Assembly: GCA_028288645.1 (NCBI GenBank)
Contig: JAQBNJ010000344.1
Coordinates: 1-7,735, forward strand
DNA: 7,735 nucleotides
From: Sediminibacterium sp.
Lineage (GTDB): Bacteria > Bacteroidota > Bacteroidia > Chitinophagales > Chitinophagaceae
Reading direction: 5' to 3'
In this document: piece by piece, positions 1 to 6,228 of the stretch
Numbering within the stretch: the stretch's first letter is position 1
Layout: each line of letters starts with the position of its first letter
The notes under the pieces: generated by a model
What the model was told of the DNA's origin: nothing
The model's input: only the letters and a program-made list of their open reading frames with translations
Database searches by the model: none
Made by a program: the position numbers and the translations under genes

Positions 1-71
1 TACTAGATGCTGGATGCTGGATAGCAACTACCCACCTGCAGCATCCAGAATCTAGCATCCAGCATCCAGTA
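1..71. repeat. Intergenic palindrome built from GATGCTG words
   Basis: Positions 1-22 and 50-71 are inverted copies with 20 of 22 positions matching, separated by a 27-nt loop. Each arm is itself a tandem of the word GATGCTG (GCATCCA on the other arm), and a further GCATCCAG copy sits in the loop at about 40-48. The element lies 21 bp beyond the dctA stop codon, so in the dctA mRNA it would fold as a long 3' hairpin and could help end or protect the transcript. It touches the left edge of the window and may continue outside it. There is no open reading frame in it. A role as terminator is inference; no clean T tract follows the stem on the minus strand within view. Confidence 0.75.
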
Positions 72-92
72 TGCAGTATCGTCTGCGCACCC

Positions 93-1334
93 CTATTTTT
101 TCTCCACCACTTTCCTATACAAATCCATGTCTATCGCCTTCTCACTTTTGGCAATGATCACTGTTGCAACGGTATTACCGATCATGTTTGTCAGCGCTCT
201 TCCTTCGCTCATGAACCTGTCAACACCTATCAATAAAGCGAGCCCTTCCAATGGAATGATCTTTAAAATAGTTAAGGTGGATGTGAGCACGATAAAACCA
301 CTGCCGGTTACACCAGCCGCACCTTTGCTGGTGATCAGCAATATCCCGATAATGGTTAGCTGCTGTGTTAAAGTGAGATCGATATTGAATACCTGTGCGA
401 GGAAGATGGTGGCCATACTCAGGTAAATAGTTGTTCCGTCAAGATTAAAACTATAGCCTGTTGGAATGATGAGACCTACAACACTTCTTTCACATCCTGC
501 CTTTTCTAATTTTTCCATGATGTTCGGAAGCACCGCCTCACTGCTGCTGGCGCCGAGTACGATCAGCAATTCTTCTTTGATATAGACGAGTAATTTCCAC
601 ACACTGAATCCATAGTACCTGCCGATCAAATTCAATACTACAAAAATGAAGAGCAAAGAAGTGATGTAATAGGACAGTAAAAGTTTGCCCAATACAACCA
701 GGCTTCCAAACCCGAATTTGCCAATGGTATATGCCATCCCGCCAAAAGCGCCGATGGGACTAAACTTCATCACAATATGGATCACATTAAAGAAAGCCTT
801 GTTCAGGTTTTCAAAAGTTGAAACGAGTTTCGCACCTGCTGTTCCCATTTTTGTAATCGCAACTGCGAAGAGTACGCCGAAGAAAAGGATCTGCAAAAGA
901 TCACCCTTGGCAAATGAATCAACAATATTGGTGGGAATGATATGCGAAAAGAACTCGCCCCAGTTCATGTCTTTGGCGGCAGATGTGTACTTATCAAGAT
1001 TTTCTTTAGGGAGATGATCTGTTGCAATGCCTGCACCCGGTTTTAAAACATTGGCTACGATCAGCCCAACGATCAGTGCAAACGTGGTGACCACTTCAAA
1101 ATAGATCAATCCTTTGCCACCAACGCGTCCTACTTTTTTCAGGCTGCCTGCGCCGGTGATTCCCAATACAATGGTTAAGAAGATCACTGGCGTGATGACC
1201 ATCTTGATCATATTGATAAAAGCATCGCTGATCAGTTTCGCCGTTGGCGCAAAAGCCGGGAACGTGGCTCCGACAAGAACACCAAGCAGGATACCAATGA
1301 TAACCTGTACATACAATACTTTCAGATATTTCAT
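93..1334 (-). CDS. dctA: C4-dicarboxylate/cation symporter, DctA type
   Basis: This is an inner-membrane secondary transporter of the dicarboxylate/amino acid:cation symporter family (DAACS, glutamate-transporter fold), expected to import succinate, fumarate, malate or aspartate with protons or sodium. The 413 residues are close to the usual DctA length. Visible family marks are the serine-rich hairpin 1 GASSSEAVLP (261-270), the unwound TM7 motif NLDGT (297-301), hairpin 2 SKGAAGVTGSGF (336-347), and the TM8 substrate-binding segment DRFMSEGRALTN (372-383) with D372, R379 and N383. The serine loop and DRFMSEGRALTN resemble DctA more than glutamate carriers. The N-terminus MKYLKVLYVQVIIGILLG is typical, supporting the ATG at 1334. 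No convincing promoter is visible: the palindrome at 1370-1592 begins only 35 bp upstream. Exact substrate and coupling ion are not readable from sequence. Confidence 0.93.
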   Translation of the reverse strand: MKYLKVLYVQVIIGILLGVLVGATFPAFAPTAKLISDAFINMIKMVITPVIFLTIVLGITGAGSLKKVGRVGGKGLIYFEVVTTFALIVGLIVANVLKPGAGIATDHLPKENLDKYTSAAKDMNWGEFFSHIIPTNIVDSFAKGDLLQILFFGVLFAVAITKMGTAGAKLVSTFENLNKAFFNVIHIVMKFSPIGAFGGMAYTIGKFGFGSLVVLGKLLLSYYITSLLFIFVVLNLIGRYYGFSVWKLLVYIKEELLIVLGASSSEAVLPNIMEKLEKAGCERSVVGLIIPTGYSFNLDGTTIYLSMATIFLAQVFNIDLTLTQQLTIIGILLITSKGAAGVTGSGFIVLTSTLTILKIIPLEGLALLIGVDRFMSEGRALTNMIGNTVATVIIAKSEKAIDMDLYRKVVEKK

Positions 1335-1369
1335 TGGCAGTTATTGATTGTGCAGCAATCTACAAAAAA

Positions 1370-1592
1370 AGCTGTTAGGTATTAGCTATTAGCCGATAGC
1401 TGCTAACTACTAATGCCGAAACCTAAAGGCTGCTAACAGTTGCACATCTTGTATAGACCTGTTTGGTTAACTTCATGTAAGAAAAATTGCCACAGACGAC
1501 ACAGATCAGCGCAGAAAAATTTGTGATAATTCGTGTAATTCGTGGCAAGAAATATTAAGCCGCCAAGAGCTAAGAGCTAATACCTAACAGCT
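1370..1592. repeat. Composite intergenic palindrome, 18-bp perfect outer arms
   Basis: AGCTGTTAGGTATTAGCT at 1370-1387 is the perfect reverse complement of AGCTAATACCTAACAGCT at 1575-1592. The 187 bp between them contain further copies of the same word class: GCTGCTAAC at 1399-1407 and 1429-1437, TAGCTATTAGCCGATAGC just inside the left arm, and tandem AAGAGCTAAGAGCTAA beside the right arm. A second, degenerate palindrome (1487-1548) is nested inside. The element fills most of the 263 bp between dctA and lysS, starting 5 bp beyond the lysS stop codon and ending 35 bp before the dctA start. No gene is seen in the gap. It looks like a repeat insertion rather than a gene remnant; transposase-coding sequence is absent, so mobility could only be in trans. 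Confidence 0.8.
1487..1548. repeat. Nested degenerate CACAGA-word palindrome
   Basis: TTGCCAC (1487-1493) and GTGGCAA (1542-1548) are inverted. The left half carries CCACAGA, ACACAGA and GCGCAGA words; the right half reads, in reverse complement, as TTGCCACGAATTACACGA. The two halves therefore match as a decayed palindrome. The left half resembles the right arm of the palindrome at 7280-7404 (CCACAGAGACACAGAGG), suggesting both derive from one repeat family, with this copy older or more diverged. Confidence 0.5.
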
Positions 1593-1597
1593 GCTCC

Positions 1598-3121
1598 CTA
1601 ATCCATCTTCTCCGGCCTCATCTGCGGAAACAGCAGCACATCCTGTATAGATACCTGGTTGGTCATCATCATACACAAACGGTCGATGCCGATGCCGATA
1701 CCGGAGGTTGGCGGCATGCCGTATTCGAGGGCGCGAAGAAAATCGTGGTCGATGAACATCGCTTCATCATCGCCTCTTTCCATCAGTTTTACCTGTTCTT
1801 CAAAACGTTCGCGTTGATCGATGGGATCGTTCAACTCTGTATAAGCGTTGGCCAATTCTTTTCCATTCACCATCAATTCAAATCGTTCTACCAGTCCCGG
1901 TTTGCTGCGGTGCTTCTTGGTAAGCGGGCTCATTTCAACGGGATAGTCGATGACGAATGTGGGTTGTATAAAAGTATGTTCGCTGGTATTGCTGAATAAT
2001 TCATCTATCAGTTTGCCTTTGCCGATATTGCCTGGGACGTCCACATGTAATTTTTTACACACTTCGCGCAGGCCGGCTTCATCCATCTCACTTACATCTA
2101 TGCCAGTATTTTCCTTGATCGCATCATGAATGCTGATGCGTTTGAACGGCGCTTTGAAATTGATGATCTTATCTCCCAATACAACATCTGTTGTTCCGTG
2201 CAGGGTAAGCGCGATCTTTTCAAACAACTGTTCTGTTGTTTCCATCATCCAGAAATAATCTTTGTATGCGGTGTACCATTCCAATACGGTGAACTCAGGG
2301 TTATGTGTCCTGTCCATTCCCTCGTTCCTGAACTTGCGGCTGAACTCGTATACCCAATCAAACCCGCCAACGATCAATCGTTTTAAATACAGCTCATTGG
2401 CGATTCGCAGGTACATAGGAACATCCAATGCATTATGATGCGTAGTGAACGGACGCGCCGCTGCACCCCCCGGGATGGCCTGCAAAACAGGTGTATCCAC
2501 TTCAAGCGCGCCCTGCGCATTCAAAAACTCGCGGATGGTATTAATAAGCTGTGTTCTTTTTACAAACACATTTTTTATTTCAGGATTGACGATGAGATCT
2601 GCATAGCGCTGGCGGTAGCGGAACTCGGAGTCGGTAACCGCATCAAACACATTCCCCTCTTCATCTCTTTTGATCACCGGTAAAGGTTTTAAAGATTTGG
2701 TGAGCAGGGTGAGTGTTTGTGTATGAATAGAGGTCTCTCCTGTTTTGGTGATAAAACCATAACCGGTTACGCCGATGATATCGCCGAGATCTAATCCGTG
2801 TTTCACTACGGTATCCCAGAAAGATTTGTCTTCACCTGGACAGAGATCATCTCTTTTTACATATAACTGTATAATGCCTTTGCTGTCCTGGATCTTGATA
2901 AAGAAAACCTTTCCCTTATCATTAATGCTCATGATCCGGCCCGCCACGCAAACAGAAGCGAACTGCTCTTTGGTCTCTTCCGTATAATTTTCTTTGATAT
3001 CAGTTGAAAAATGTGACACAGGATATAAAGGCGCCGGGTAAGCATCTACGCCTGCTTCCTGCAGTTTTACTAATTTCTCACGGCGGATCAATTCCTGTTC
3101 AGACAAATGTGTTGCACTCAT
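1598..3121 (-). CDS. lysS: Lysyl-tRNA synthetase, class II
   Basis: This cytoplasmic enzyme charges tRNA-Lys with lysine using ATP. The 507 residues match bacterial class II LysRS (about 500). Order of parts: N-terminal helix (8-35, ELIRREKLVKLQEAGVDAYP), OB-fold anticodon-binding domain (about 56-145, with VCVAGRIMSINDKGKVFFIKIQD), then the class II catalytic core. Motif 1 lies around 188-214 and ends EVDTPVLQ; motif 2 is FRNEGMDRTHNPEFTVLEW (264-282); motif 3 is GIGIGIDRLCMMMTN (474-488) with arginine 481. The C-terminus VLLFPQMRPEK is the usual family ending. The ATG start gives the expected N-terminal helix and is preceded by a perfect -7 promoter box about 20 bp upstream, implying a short leader. 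Nothing is missing or truncated. It is probably transcribed alone, 70 bp after the beta-barrel gene. Confidence 0.97.
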   Translation of the reverse strand: MSATHLSEQELIRREKLVKLQEAGVDAYPAPLYPVSHFSTDIKENYTEETKEQFASVCVAGRIMSINDKGKVFFIKIQDSKGIIQLYVKRDDLCPGEDKSFWDTVVKHGLDLGDIIGVTGYGFITKTGETSIHTQTLTLLTKSLKPLPVIKRDEEGNVFDAVTDSEFRYRQRYADLIVNPEIKNVFVKRTQLINTIREFLNAQGALEVDTPVLQAIPGGAAARPFTTHHNALDVPMYLRIANELYLKRLIVGGFDWVYEFSRKFRNEGMDRTHNPEFTVLEWYTAYKDYFWMMETTEQLFEKIALTLHGTTDVVLGDKIINFKAPFKRISIHDAIKENTGIDVSEMDEAGLREVCKKLHVDVPGNIGKGKLIDELFSNTSEHTFIQPTFVIDYPVEMSPLTKKHRSKPGLVERFELMVNGKELANAYTELNDPIDQRERFEEQVKLMERGDDEAMFIDHDFLRALEYGMPPTSGIGIGIDRLCMMMTNQVSIQDVLLFPQMRPEKMD

Positions 3122-3141
3122 AATTACTCTTTAAAAGGAGG

Positions 3142-3149
3142 CAAAGATA
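3142..3149 (-). promoter_or_regulatory. -7 promoter box of lysS
   Basis: The minus strand reads TATCTTTG, a perfect match to the Bacteroidota -7 consensus TAnnTTTG. It lies 20 bp upstream of the lysS ATG, which would give a leader of roughly 10-15 nt. No TTTG is present at the expected distance for the -33 element, so the upstream half is weak or absent. No Shine-Dalgarno sequence is seen, as usual in this phylum. Confidence 0.5.
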
Positions 3150-3170
3150 AGCGCTGGAAAAGAAATGGGT

Positions 3171-3191
3171 GATAAGATATGTAACCTTATC
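3171..3191 (-). terminator. Possible weak terminator after beta-barrel gene
   Basis: GATAAG (3171-3176) and CTTATC (3186-3191) form a 6-bp stem with a 9-nt loop immediately beyond the stop codon of the beta-barrel gene. The stem is AT-rich, and on the minus strand it is followed by CACCC before a T-rich stretch. It could equally be a transcript-end processing hairpin or chance. Confidence 0.3.
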
Positions 3192-3743
3192 TTAAAACCG
3201 GTAAGCGACCCCGGTTCTTAAACCAAACATGATATAATTCTGCGTGGGGTGATATTCATAAAAAGGATGCACGAAAATAGTGGTCTTGTTTTTAAAATCA
3301 TATTTAAAGCCCGTGCCACCCGTAACTCCAAAACCCTGCATGGTTGTAACAAGATCGCTTTCGGCCTGTATGTCTAAGAAGGTTCCGAATGTAAAGAATA
3401 CATATTTCCATACGTCTGCACGCAGGTAAAGCGGTAAGGTAACAAATTGTATATGACCATGACGCGGATTAGACATGCCCGTAGTAGATGCGTTATCCGT
3501 GGTGATATTATGGTAGCTATATTTAATACCGCCGCCGATGCTGAACAATTTATCCAGTGATCTTGTATATTCTATGCCGATAAGGAATGTTTTATCCGTT
3601 GTAATGCTCCCGCCGCCGATCACCCCAAATGAAAAATGGCTGCCACTATTAAAAAAAGAAGTATAAGCGCCAACACTATTTTGTTGCGAAAAAGAACAAA
3701 AAGAAAACAACAGTGCTATACAGGAAAGAATAGCTTTTCTCAT
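3192..3743 (-). CDS. Small outer-membrane beta-barrel protein
   Basis: I do not recognise a specific named family. The protein has 183 residues and starts with a clear signal peptide: positive MRK, a hydrophobic core to about residue 17, and a likely cleavage near FSQ-Q (19-21). The rest is rich in alternating hydrophobic/aromatic and glycine strands (GAYTSFF, SHFSFGVIGGGS, TFLIGIEYTRSL, FSIGGGIKYSYHNI, LYLRADVWKYVFFTFG, GGTGFKYDF, TIFVHPFYEYHP) and ends in an aromatic residue (TGVAYRF), the usual C-terminal signature of OmpW/OmpX-like barrels. This suggests a barrel of about eight strands exported to the outer membrane. Role unknown. It follows the GNAT gene by 75 bp on the same strand, so it could be at the end of the rluE transcript, though no strong link is visible. 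No convincing promoter of its own was found. Confidence 0.8.
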   Translation of the reverse strand: MRKAILSCIALLFSFCSFSQQNSVGAYTSFFNSGSHFSFGVIGGGSITTDKTFLIGIEYTRSLDKLFSIGGGIKYSYHNITTDNASTTGMSNPRHGHIQFVTLPLYLRADVWKYVFFTFGTFLDIQAESDLVTTMQGFGVTGGTGFKYDFKNKTTIFVHPFYEYHPTQNYIMFGLRTGVAYRF

Positions 3744-3818
3744 AAGTCAGTTTTTCATATGATGCTTTTTCCAATATAGCCGCTGCCTCCAAAGGAATTT
3801 ATTTCATCAGCCACATCC

Positions 3819-4280
3819 TTATTCTCCCTTTTTATATATATCCGCCGTATGAAGCTGCATAAACCTCGGCACCACTTCTTCCGGTAAAGCTGTCCACCCG
3901 AATTGTTTGTATAATTCATGTGCATCTTTTGTTCCCAGCATCCACCTCCGTAAGCCCTGGAGTTCAGGATGTGAATGAATAAAAGCAATTAACCGTTTTG
4001 ATAAGCCCTTGCCCCGGTGTTCGGGTAAAATAAATACATCGGCTAAATAGGCGAAGGTTGCTTTGTCGGTGATCAGTCTTGCGAAGCCCACCTGATTATT
4101 CTCATGGTAAACACCAAAGCAAAATGAGTTGGCAACAGATCTTTCCACTGTTTCGAAAGGAATATTTTGCGCCCAGTATGAATCGCACGATAGGTATTGA
4201 TGGATCACGGCGAGGTCTAATTTGGCCGCATCTGTACTTATGGCATACCCGTCTTTTTCTACATCAGTTTCGTTTTTCAT
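3819..4280 (-). CDS. GNAT-family N-acetyltransferase, substrate unknown
   Basis: This is a cytoplasmic acetyltransferase of the Gcn5-related family that would move an acetyl group from acetyl-CoA to an amine; the acceptor cannot be told. From the ATG at 4280 it is 153 residues, typical for a single GNAT domain. The acetyl-CoA pyrophosphate loop is VFILPEHRGKGLSKRLIAF (about 91-109), carrying the R-x-G-x-G/A-type core HRGKG. The segment GFARLITDKATFAYLADVF before it forms the central beta strands, and LGTKDAHELYKQFGW (about 131-145) is the usual C-terminal helix and strand. The frame is open 16 codons further upstream (to 4328), but the homology begins at MKNETDVEKDG, so I chose that start. 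It overlaps the end of rluE by 17 bp, indicating a shared transcript and probable translational coupling. There is no Shine-Dalgarno. Confidence 0.88.
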   Translation of the reverse strand: MKNETDVEKDGYAISTDAAKLDLAVIHQYLSCDSYWAQNIPFETVERSVANSFCFGVYHENNQVGFARLITDKATFAYLADVFILPEHRGKGLSKRLIAFIHSHPELQGLRRWMLGTKDAHELYKQFGWTALPEEVVPRFMQLHTADIYKKGE

Positions 4281-4860
4281 GAAATAGTTTTTGGTAAATG
4301 ATCGATCTGTCAAACTGGACCATATCACCCGGTTGCATGTTATCGAGCGATAATCCTTCTATCCGTTGGCGGATCAAACGCAAAGTAGGAAATCCAACTT
4401 TAGCTGTCATTTTTCTCACTTGCCTGTTCTTGCCTTCTGTTAAGATCATTCGGATCCATGGCGCTGGAATTTCTTTTCTGAAACGGATGGGTGGAACTCT
4501 TTCAGGAACTACCGGCTCGTGTTCAAACAAAGATGCGATGCAGGGTTTGGCTGCGTACAATTTTCCATCCACATTGATCGTAACGCCTTGTTGTAATTGT
4601 TTTACTGTATTCAGATCTATCGCGCCATCTACCTGTACCCAATATTCTCTTTCGTGCGAAAACTTAGGATCGAGTAAGCGATGATTTAATTCTTTATCGT
4701 TCGTGAGTAATAACAATCCTTCACTGTCATGATCCAGCCTCCCTACGGGATAAACATCCTTCGGTACATCAAAGAAATCAGCGAGTGTTTGCTTTTCTTC
4801 CACCGCAGAAAATTGCGAGAGTACGAGGTAAGGTTTGTAAATAATGAAGTAGTGATTCAT
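4264..4860 (-). CDS. rluE: 23S rRNA pseudouridine synthase, RluE-like
   Basis: This belongs to the RsuA/RluB/RluE/RluF pseudouridine synthase family and should isomerise a uridine in large-subunit rRNA (position 2457 for E. coli RluE). The catalytic motif GRLDHDSEGLLLLTND lies at 40-55, with D43 as the catalytic aspartate. The C-terminal family motif EGKNRQVRKM (142-151) is followed by GFPTLRLIR. At 198 residues it begins directly with FIIYKPYLVLSQF, so there is no N-terminal S4 RNA-binding domain; within the family that absence is characteristic of RluE. The start MNHYFIIYKP matches the family. It heads a leftward unit with the GNAT gene, which it overlaps. Its leader is unusual: a terminator-like hairpin directly precedes the ATG. 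The exact target uridine is inferred from family only. Confidence 0.9.
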   Translation of the reverse strand: MNHYFIIYKPYLVLSQFSAVEEKQTLADFFDVPKDVYPVGRLDHDSEGLLLLTNDKELNHRLLDPKFSHEREYWVQVDGAIDLNTVKQLQQGVTINVDGKLYAAKPCIASLFEHEPVVPERVPPIRFRKEIPAPWIRMILTEGKNRQVRKMTAKVGFPTLRLIRQRIEGLSLDNMQPGDMVQFDRSIIYQKLFHEKRN

Positions 4861-4894
4861 ACAAAAACAAAAGTCCCGCAGAAGCGAGACTTTG
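4861..4894 (-). terminator. Terminator-like hairpin abutting the rluE start codon
   Basis: Read on the minus strand, AAAGTC-t-CGC, loop TTCT, GCG-g-GAC-TTT form a 9-bp stem interrupted by one mismatch (arms 4884-4893 and 4870-4879). It is followed by the T-rich run TTGTTTTTGT and then the rluE ATG at 4860. This is the shape of an intrinsic terminator, but it lies inside the rluE leader, between its apparent promoter and its start codon. It could be an attenuator, a block on translation initiation, or the 3' end of a separate short RNA. On the plus strand no T tract follows, so it is unlikely to serve the other direction. Confidence 0.6.
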
Positions 4895-4918
4895 TATATG
4901 GATGGGTTAGTAAGTACC

Positions 4919-4936
4919 AGGGAAATAAATTTCCCT
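4919..4936 (-). other. Stem-loop at the predicted 5' end of the rluE leader
   Basis: AGGGAAA (4919-4925) and TTTCCCT (4930-4936) form a perfect 7-bp stem with a 4-nt loop. The promoter just upstream would place transcription start at about 4935-4936, so the transcript would begin with this hairpin. Such 5'-terminal stems are known to protect RNAs from 5'-dependent decay; that role here is inference. Confidence 0.45.
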
Positions 4937-4939
4937 ACA

Positions 4940-4970
4940 CAATATTAAAAAGACTTTTAACTAATGCAAA
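4940..4970 (-). promoter_or_regulatory. Bacteroidota-type promoter for the rluE leader
   Basis: On the minus strand TTTG (4967-4970) is followed after exactly 19 nt by TAATATTG (4940-4947). This matches the Bacteroidota housekeeping promoter TTTG-N19-TAnnTTTG with one mismatch in the -7 box. It points toward rluE and gives a leader of about 75 nt that includes two hairpins. Confidence 0.65.
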
Positions 4971-5230
4971 AATTTTTTTAAACAATTTTATTAACATTTT
5001 GGTTTTGAATGTGGATTGCGAAGCTTTTTATAGTATATGTTTTATCACTGTTTTTTTGTTTTTTATCGCGCGATCTTTGTTCCTTTATTTTTTTGCATAC
5101 GCTGAAACATTGATGAATAAAGCGTTTCAGCATACATGCAATAAATTATTTTTTTATCCGATGATCTTTTCAAGTATAAAAATAAGTTGGGGAAATGCCT
5201 GCCTGGGGGCCGAAAAACAGTTAAAAAAAA
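4971..5230. other. AT-rich intergenic stretch, no gene identified
   Basis: This 260-bp stretch between the divergent promoters of rluE and lpxD is dominated by T runs and has no believable coding content; open frames through it have low-complexity translations without homology I recognise. Two structured sites stand out: a perfect 10-bp GC-cored palindrome ATCGCGCGAT at 5065-5074 and a hairpin at 5093-5141. It may hold regulatory sites or a small RNA, but nothing decisive is seen. Confidence 0.5.
5093..5155 (+). other. Two-part hairpin followed by a T run; possible sRNA end
   Basis: GCTGAAAC (5101-5108) pairs perfectly with GTTTCAGC (5124-5131), and outside it TTGCAT (5093-5098) pairs with ATGCAA (5136-5141) across a small internal loop. 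A run of seven T follows at 5149-5155 on the plus strand, seven nt after the stem, which is further than in a standard intrinsic terminator. No clear promoter was found for an RNA ending here. It may also act as a protein-binding site. Confidence 0.3.
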
Positions 5231-5259
5231 TTTCTCCTCAAAGAGTAATATTACCTTTG
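5231..5259 (+). promoter_or_regulatory. Promoter of the lpxD paralog
   Basis: TACCTTTG at 5252-5259 is a perfect TAnnTTTG -7 box. TTTC at 5231-5234 lies 17 nt upstream and is a one-mismatch -33 element at slightly short spacing. Transcription would start near 5265, giving a leader of about 15 nt to the ATG at 5281. It also argues against any longer version of the protein starting further upstream. Confidence 0.55.
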
Positions 5260-5280
5260 ATTTTTCTAAAAAACCCCCAT

Positions 5281-6225
5281 ATGAAGTTTCCAGCACCTGT
5301 TTCAGCACAATGGATAGCCGACCTGATAGGCGCAGAAGTATCAGGTAATGTCAGCGCTTCAGCATCCGGCATCAACGAAATACACAAGGTAGAAACCGGT
5401 GATCTTGTTTTTGTGGACCATCCGAAATACTATAACAAGTGTTTAAACAGCGATGCAAGTTTCATCATCATCAACAATAAAGATGTAAAGATCCCCGAAG
5501 GAAAAACGATACTGGTTGTGAAAGAACCTTTTGAAGCTTACCTGAAAATTGTAGATCATTTCAGCCCGTTTGTTGCTGCAACAAAACCGATCAGCGATGA
5601 TGTTTCTATCGGCGAAGGTTCTGTGATCATGCCCAATGTTTTTATCGGTAGTAAAGTAACTATTGGCAAAAACTGCATGATACATCCCAATGTTTCTTTG
5701 CTCGGTCATATCACAATCGGAGACAATGTGGTGATACAGGCAGGCACCGTGGTCGGCAGTGATGCTTTTTATTACAACACAAAAAAGGACCGCGACGTTT
5801 GGTACAAAAGAATGCAGAGCTGCGGCAGCGTTGTGATAGAAGACAATGTTGAAATAGGTGCCTGCTGCACCATCGATCGTGGCGTTACTGCTGAAACAAG
5901 AATTGGAAAAGGTACCAAGATGGATAACATGGTACACATAGGCCACGACACAAATATTGGAAAGAATTGTTTGTTTGCAGCGCAGGTTGGTATTGCCGGC
6001 GGCGTGATCGTTGAAGATGGCGTAACACTCTGGGGACAGGTGGGAGTTGGCAAAACACTTACCATCGGCGCCAACGCGATCGTACTCGGGCAAGCCGGTG
6101 TTCCCTATTCTCTCGAAGCCGGAAAAACATATTGGGGCACACCTTCCATAGAGGCGCCGGAAAAAAGAAGACAGTTGGTTTGGATAAAGAGGGTTCCTGA
6201 ACTATGGAAGAAAATTATGGAATGA
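5281..6225 (+). CDS. lpxD: LpxD-like acyltransferase (left-handed beta-helix paralog)
   Basis: The protein belongs to the UDP-3-O-acylglucosamine N-acyltransferase (LpxD) family, which adds the N-linked 3-hydroxyacyl chain in lipid A synthesis using acyl-ACP. It has 314 residues: an N-terminal uridine-binding domain (about 1-100, with DLVFVDHPKYYNKCL), then hexapeptide repeats of the left-handed beta-helix (about 105-275: ISDDVSIGEGSVIMPNVFIG, VTIGKNCMIHPNVSLLG), and a C-terminal helix (EKRRQLVWIKRVPELWKK). The HIGHD motif holds H222, which aligns with the catalytic histidine of LpxD. The second histidine conserved in canonical LpxD (GH before the IG strand) is replaced: the segment reads WGQVGVGKTLTIG (251-263). 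This is typical of the shorter second LpxD-type protein of Bacteroidota, so it may not be the main lipid A enzyme. The gene stands alone, without lpxA, lpxC or fabZ. The frame is open upstream, but homology and the promoter fix the ATG at 5281. Confidence 0.88.
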   Translation: MKFPAPVSAQWIADLIGAEVSGNVSASASGINEIHKVETGDLVFVDHPKYYNKCLNSDASFIIINNKDVKIPEGKTILVVKEPFEAYLKIVDHFSPFVAATKPISDDVSIGEGSVIMPNVFIGSKVTIGKNCMIHPNVSLLGHITIGDNVVIQAGTVVGSDAFYYNTKKDRDVWYKRMQSCGSVVIEDNVEIGACCTIDRGVTAETRIGKGTKMDNMVHIGHDTNIGKNCLFAAQVGIAGGVIVEDGVTLWGQVGVGKTLTIGANAIVLGQAGVPYSLEAGKTYWGTPSIEAPEKRRQLVWIKRVPELWKKIME

Positions 6226-6228
6226 AAG

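Noticed and set aside
1370..1592. Insertion sequence bounded by 18-bp inverted repeats
   Set aside because: The 187 bp inside code for no transposase and contain further copies of the arm words; no target-site duplication flanks the arms. A palindromic repeat or non-autonomous element fits better.
3755..3988. 77-codon minus-strand open frame overlapping the GNAT gene
   Set aside because: It overlaps the coding part of the acetyltransferase in another frame and has no recognisable sequence features.
4281..4328. Longer GNAT start 16 codons upstream
   Set aside because: The extra residues have no family resemblance and would lengthen the overlap with rluE; the ATG at 4280 begins the normal domain.
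4729..5280. Open frame continuing about 184 codons upstream of the lpxD start
   Set aside because: It runs antisense through rluE and then through the T-rich gap, its translation is low-complexity, LpxD similarity begins at the ATG at 5281, and a perfect -7 promoter box lies at 5252-5259 inside it.
5063..5308. 81-codon minus-strand open frame in the AT-rich gap
   Set aside because: Composition is what random AT-rich DNA would give, there is no motif, and it would overlap the lpxD start and promoter.
5443..6093. 216-codon open frame antisense to lpxD
   Set aside because: It is a shadow of the lpxD codon pattern; the translation is rich in C, H and Y without a recognisable domain, and lpxD is clearly the real gene.
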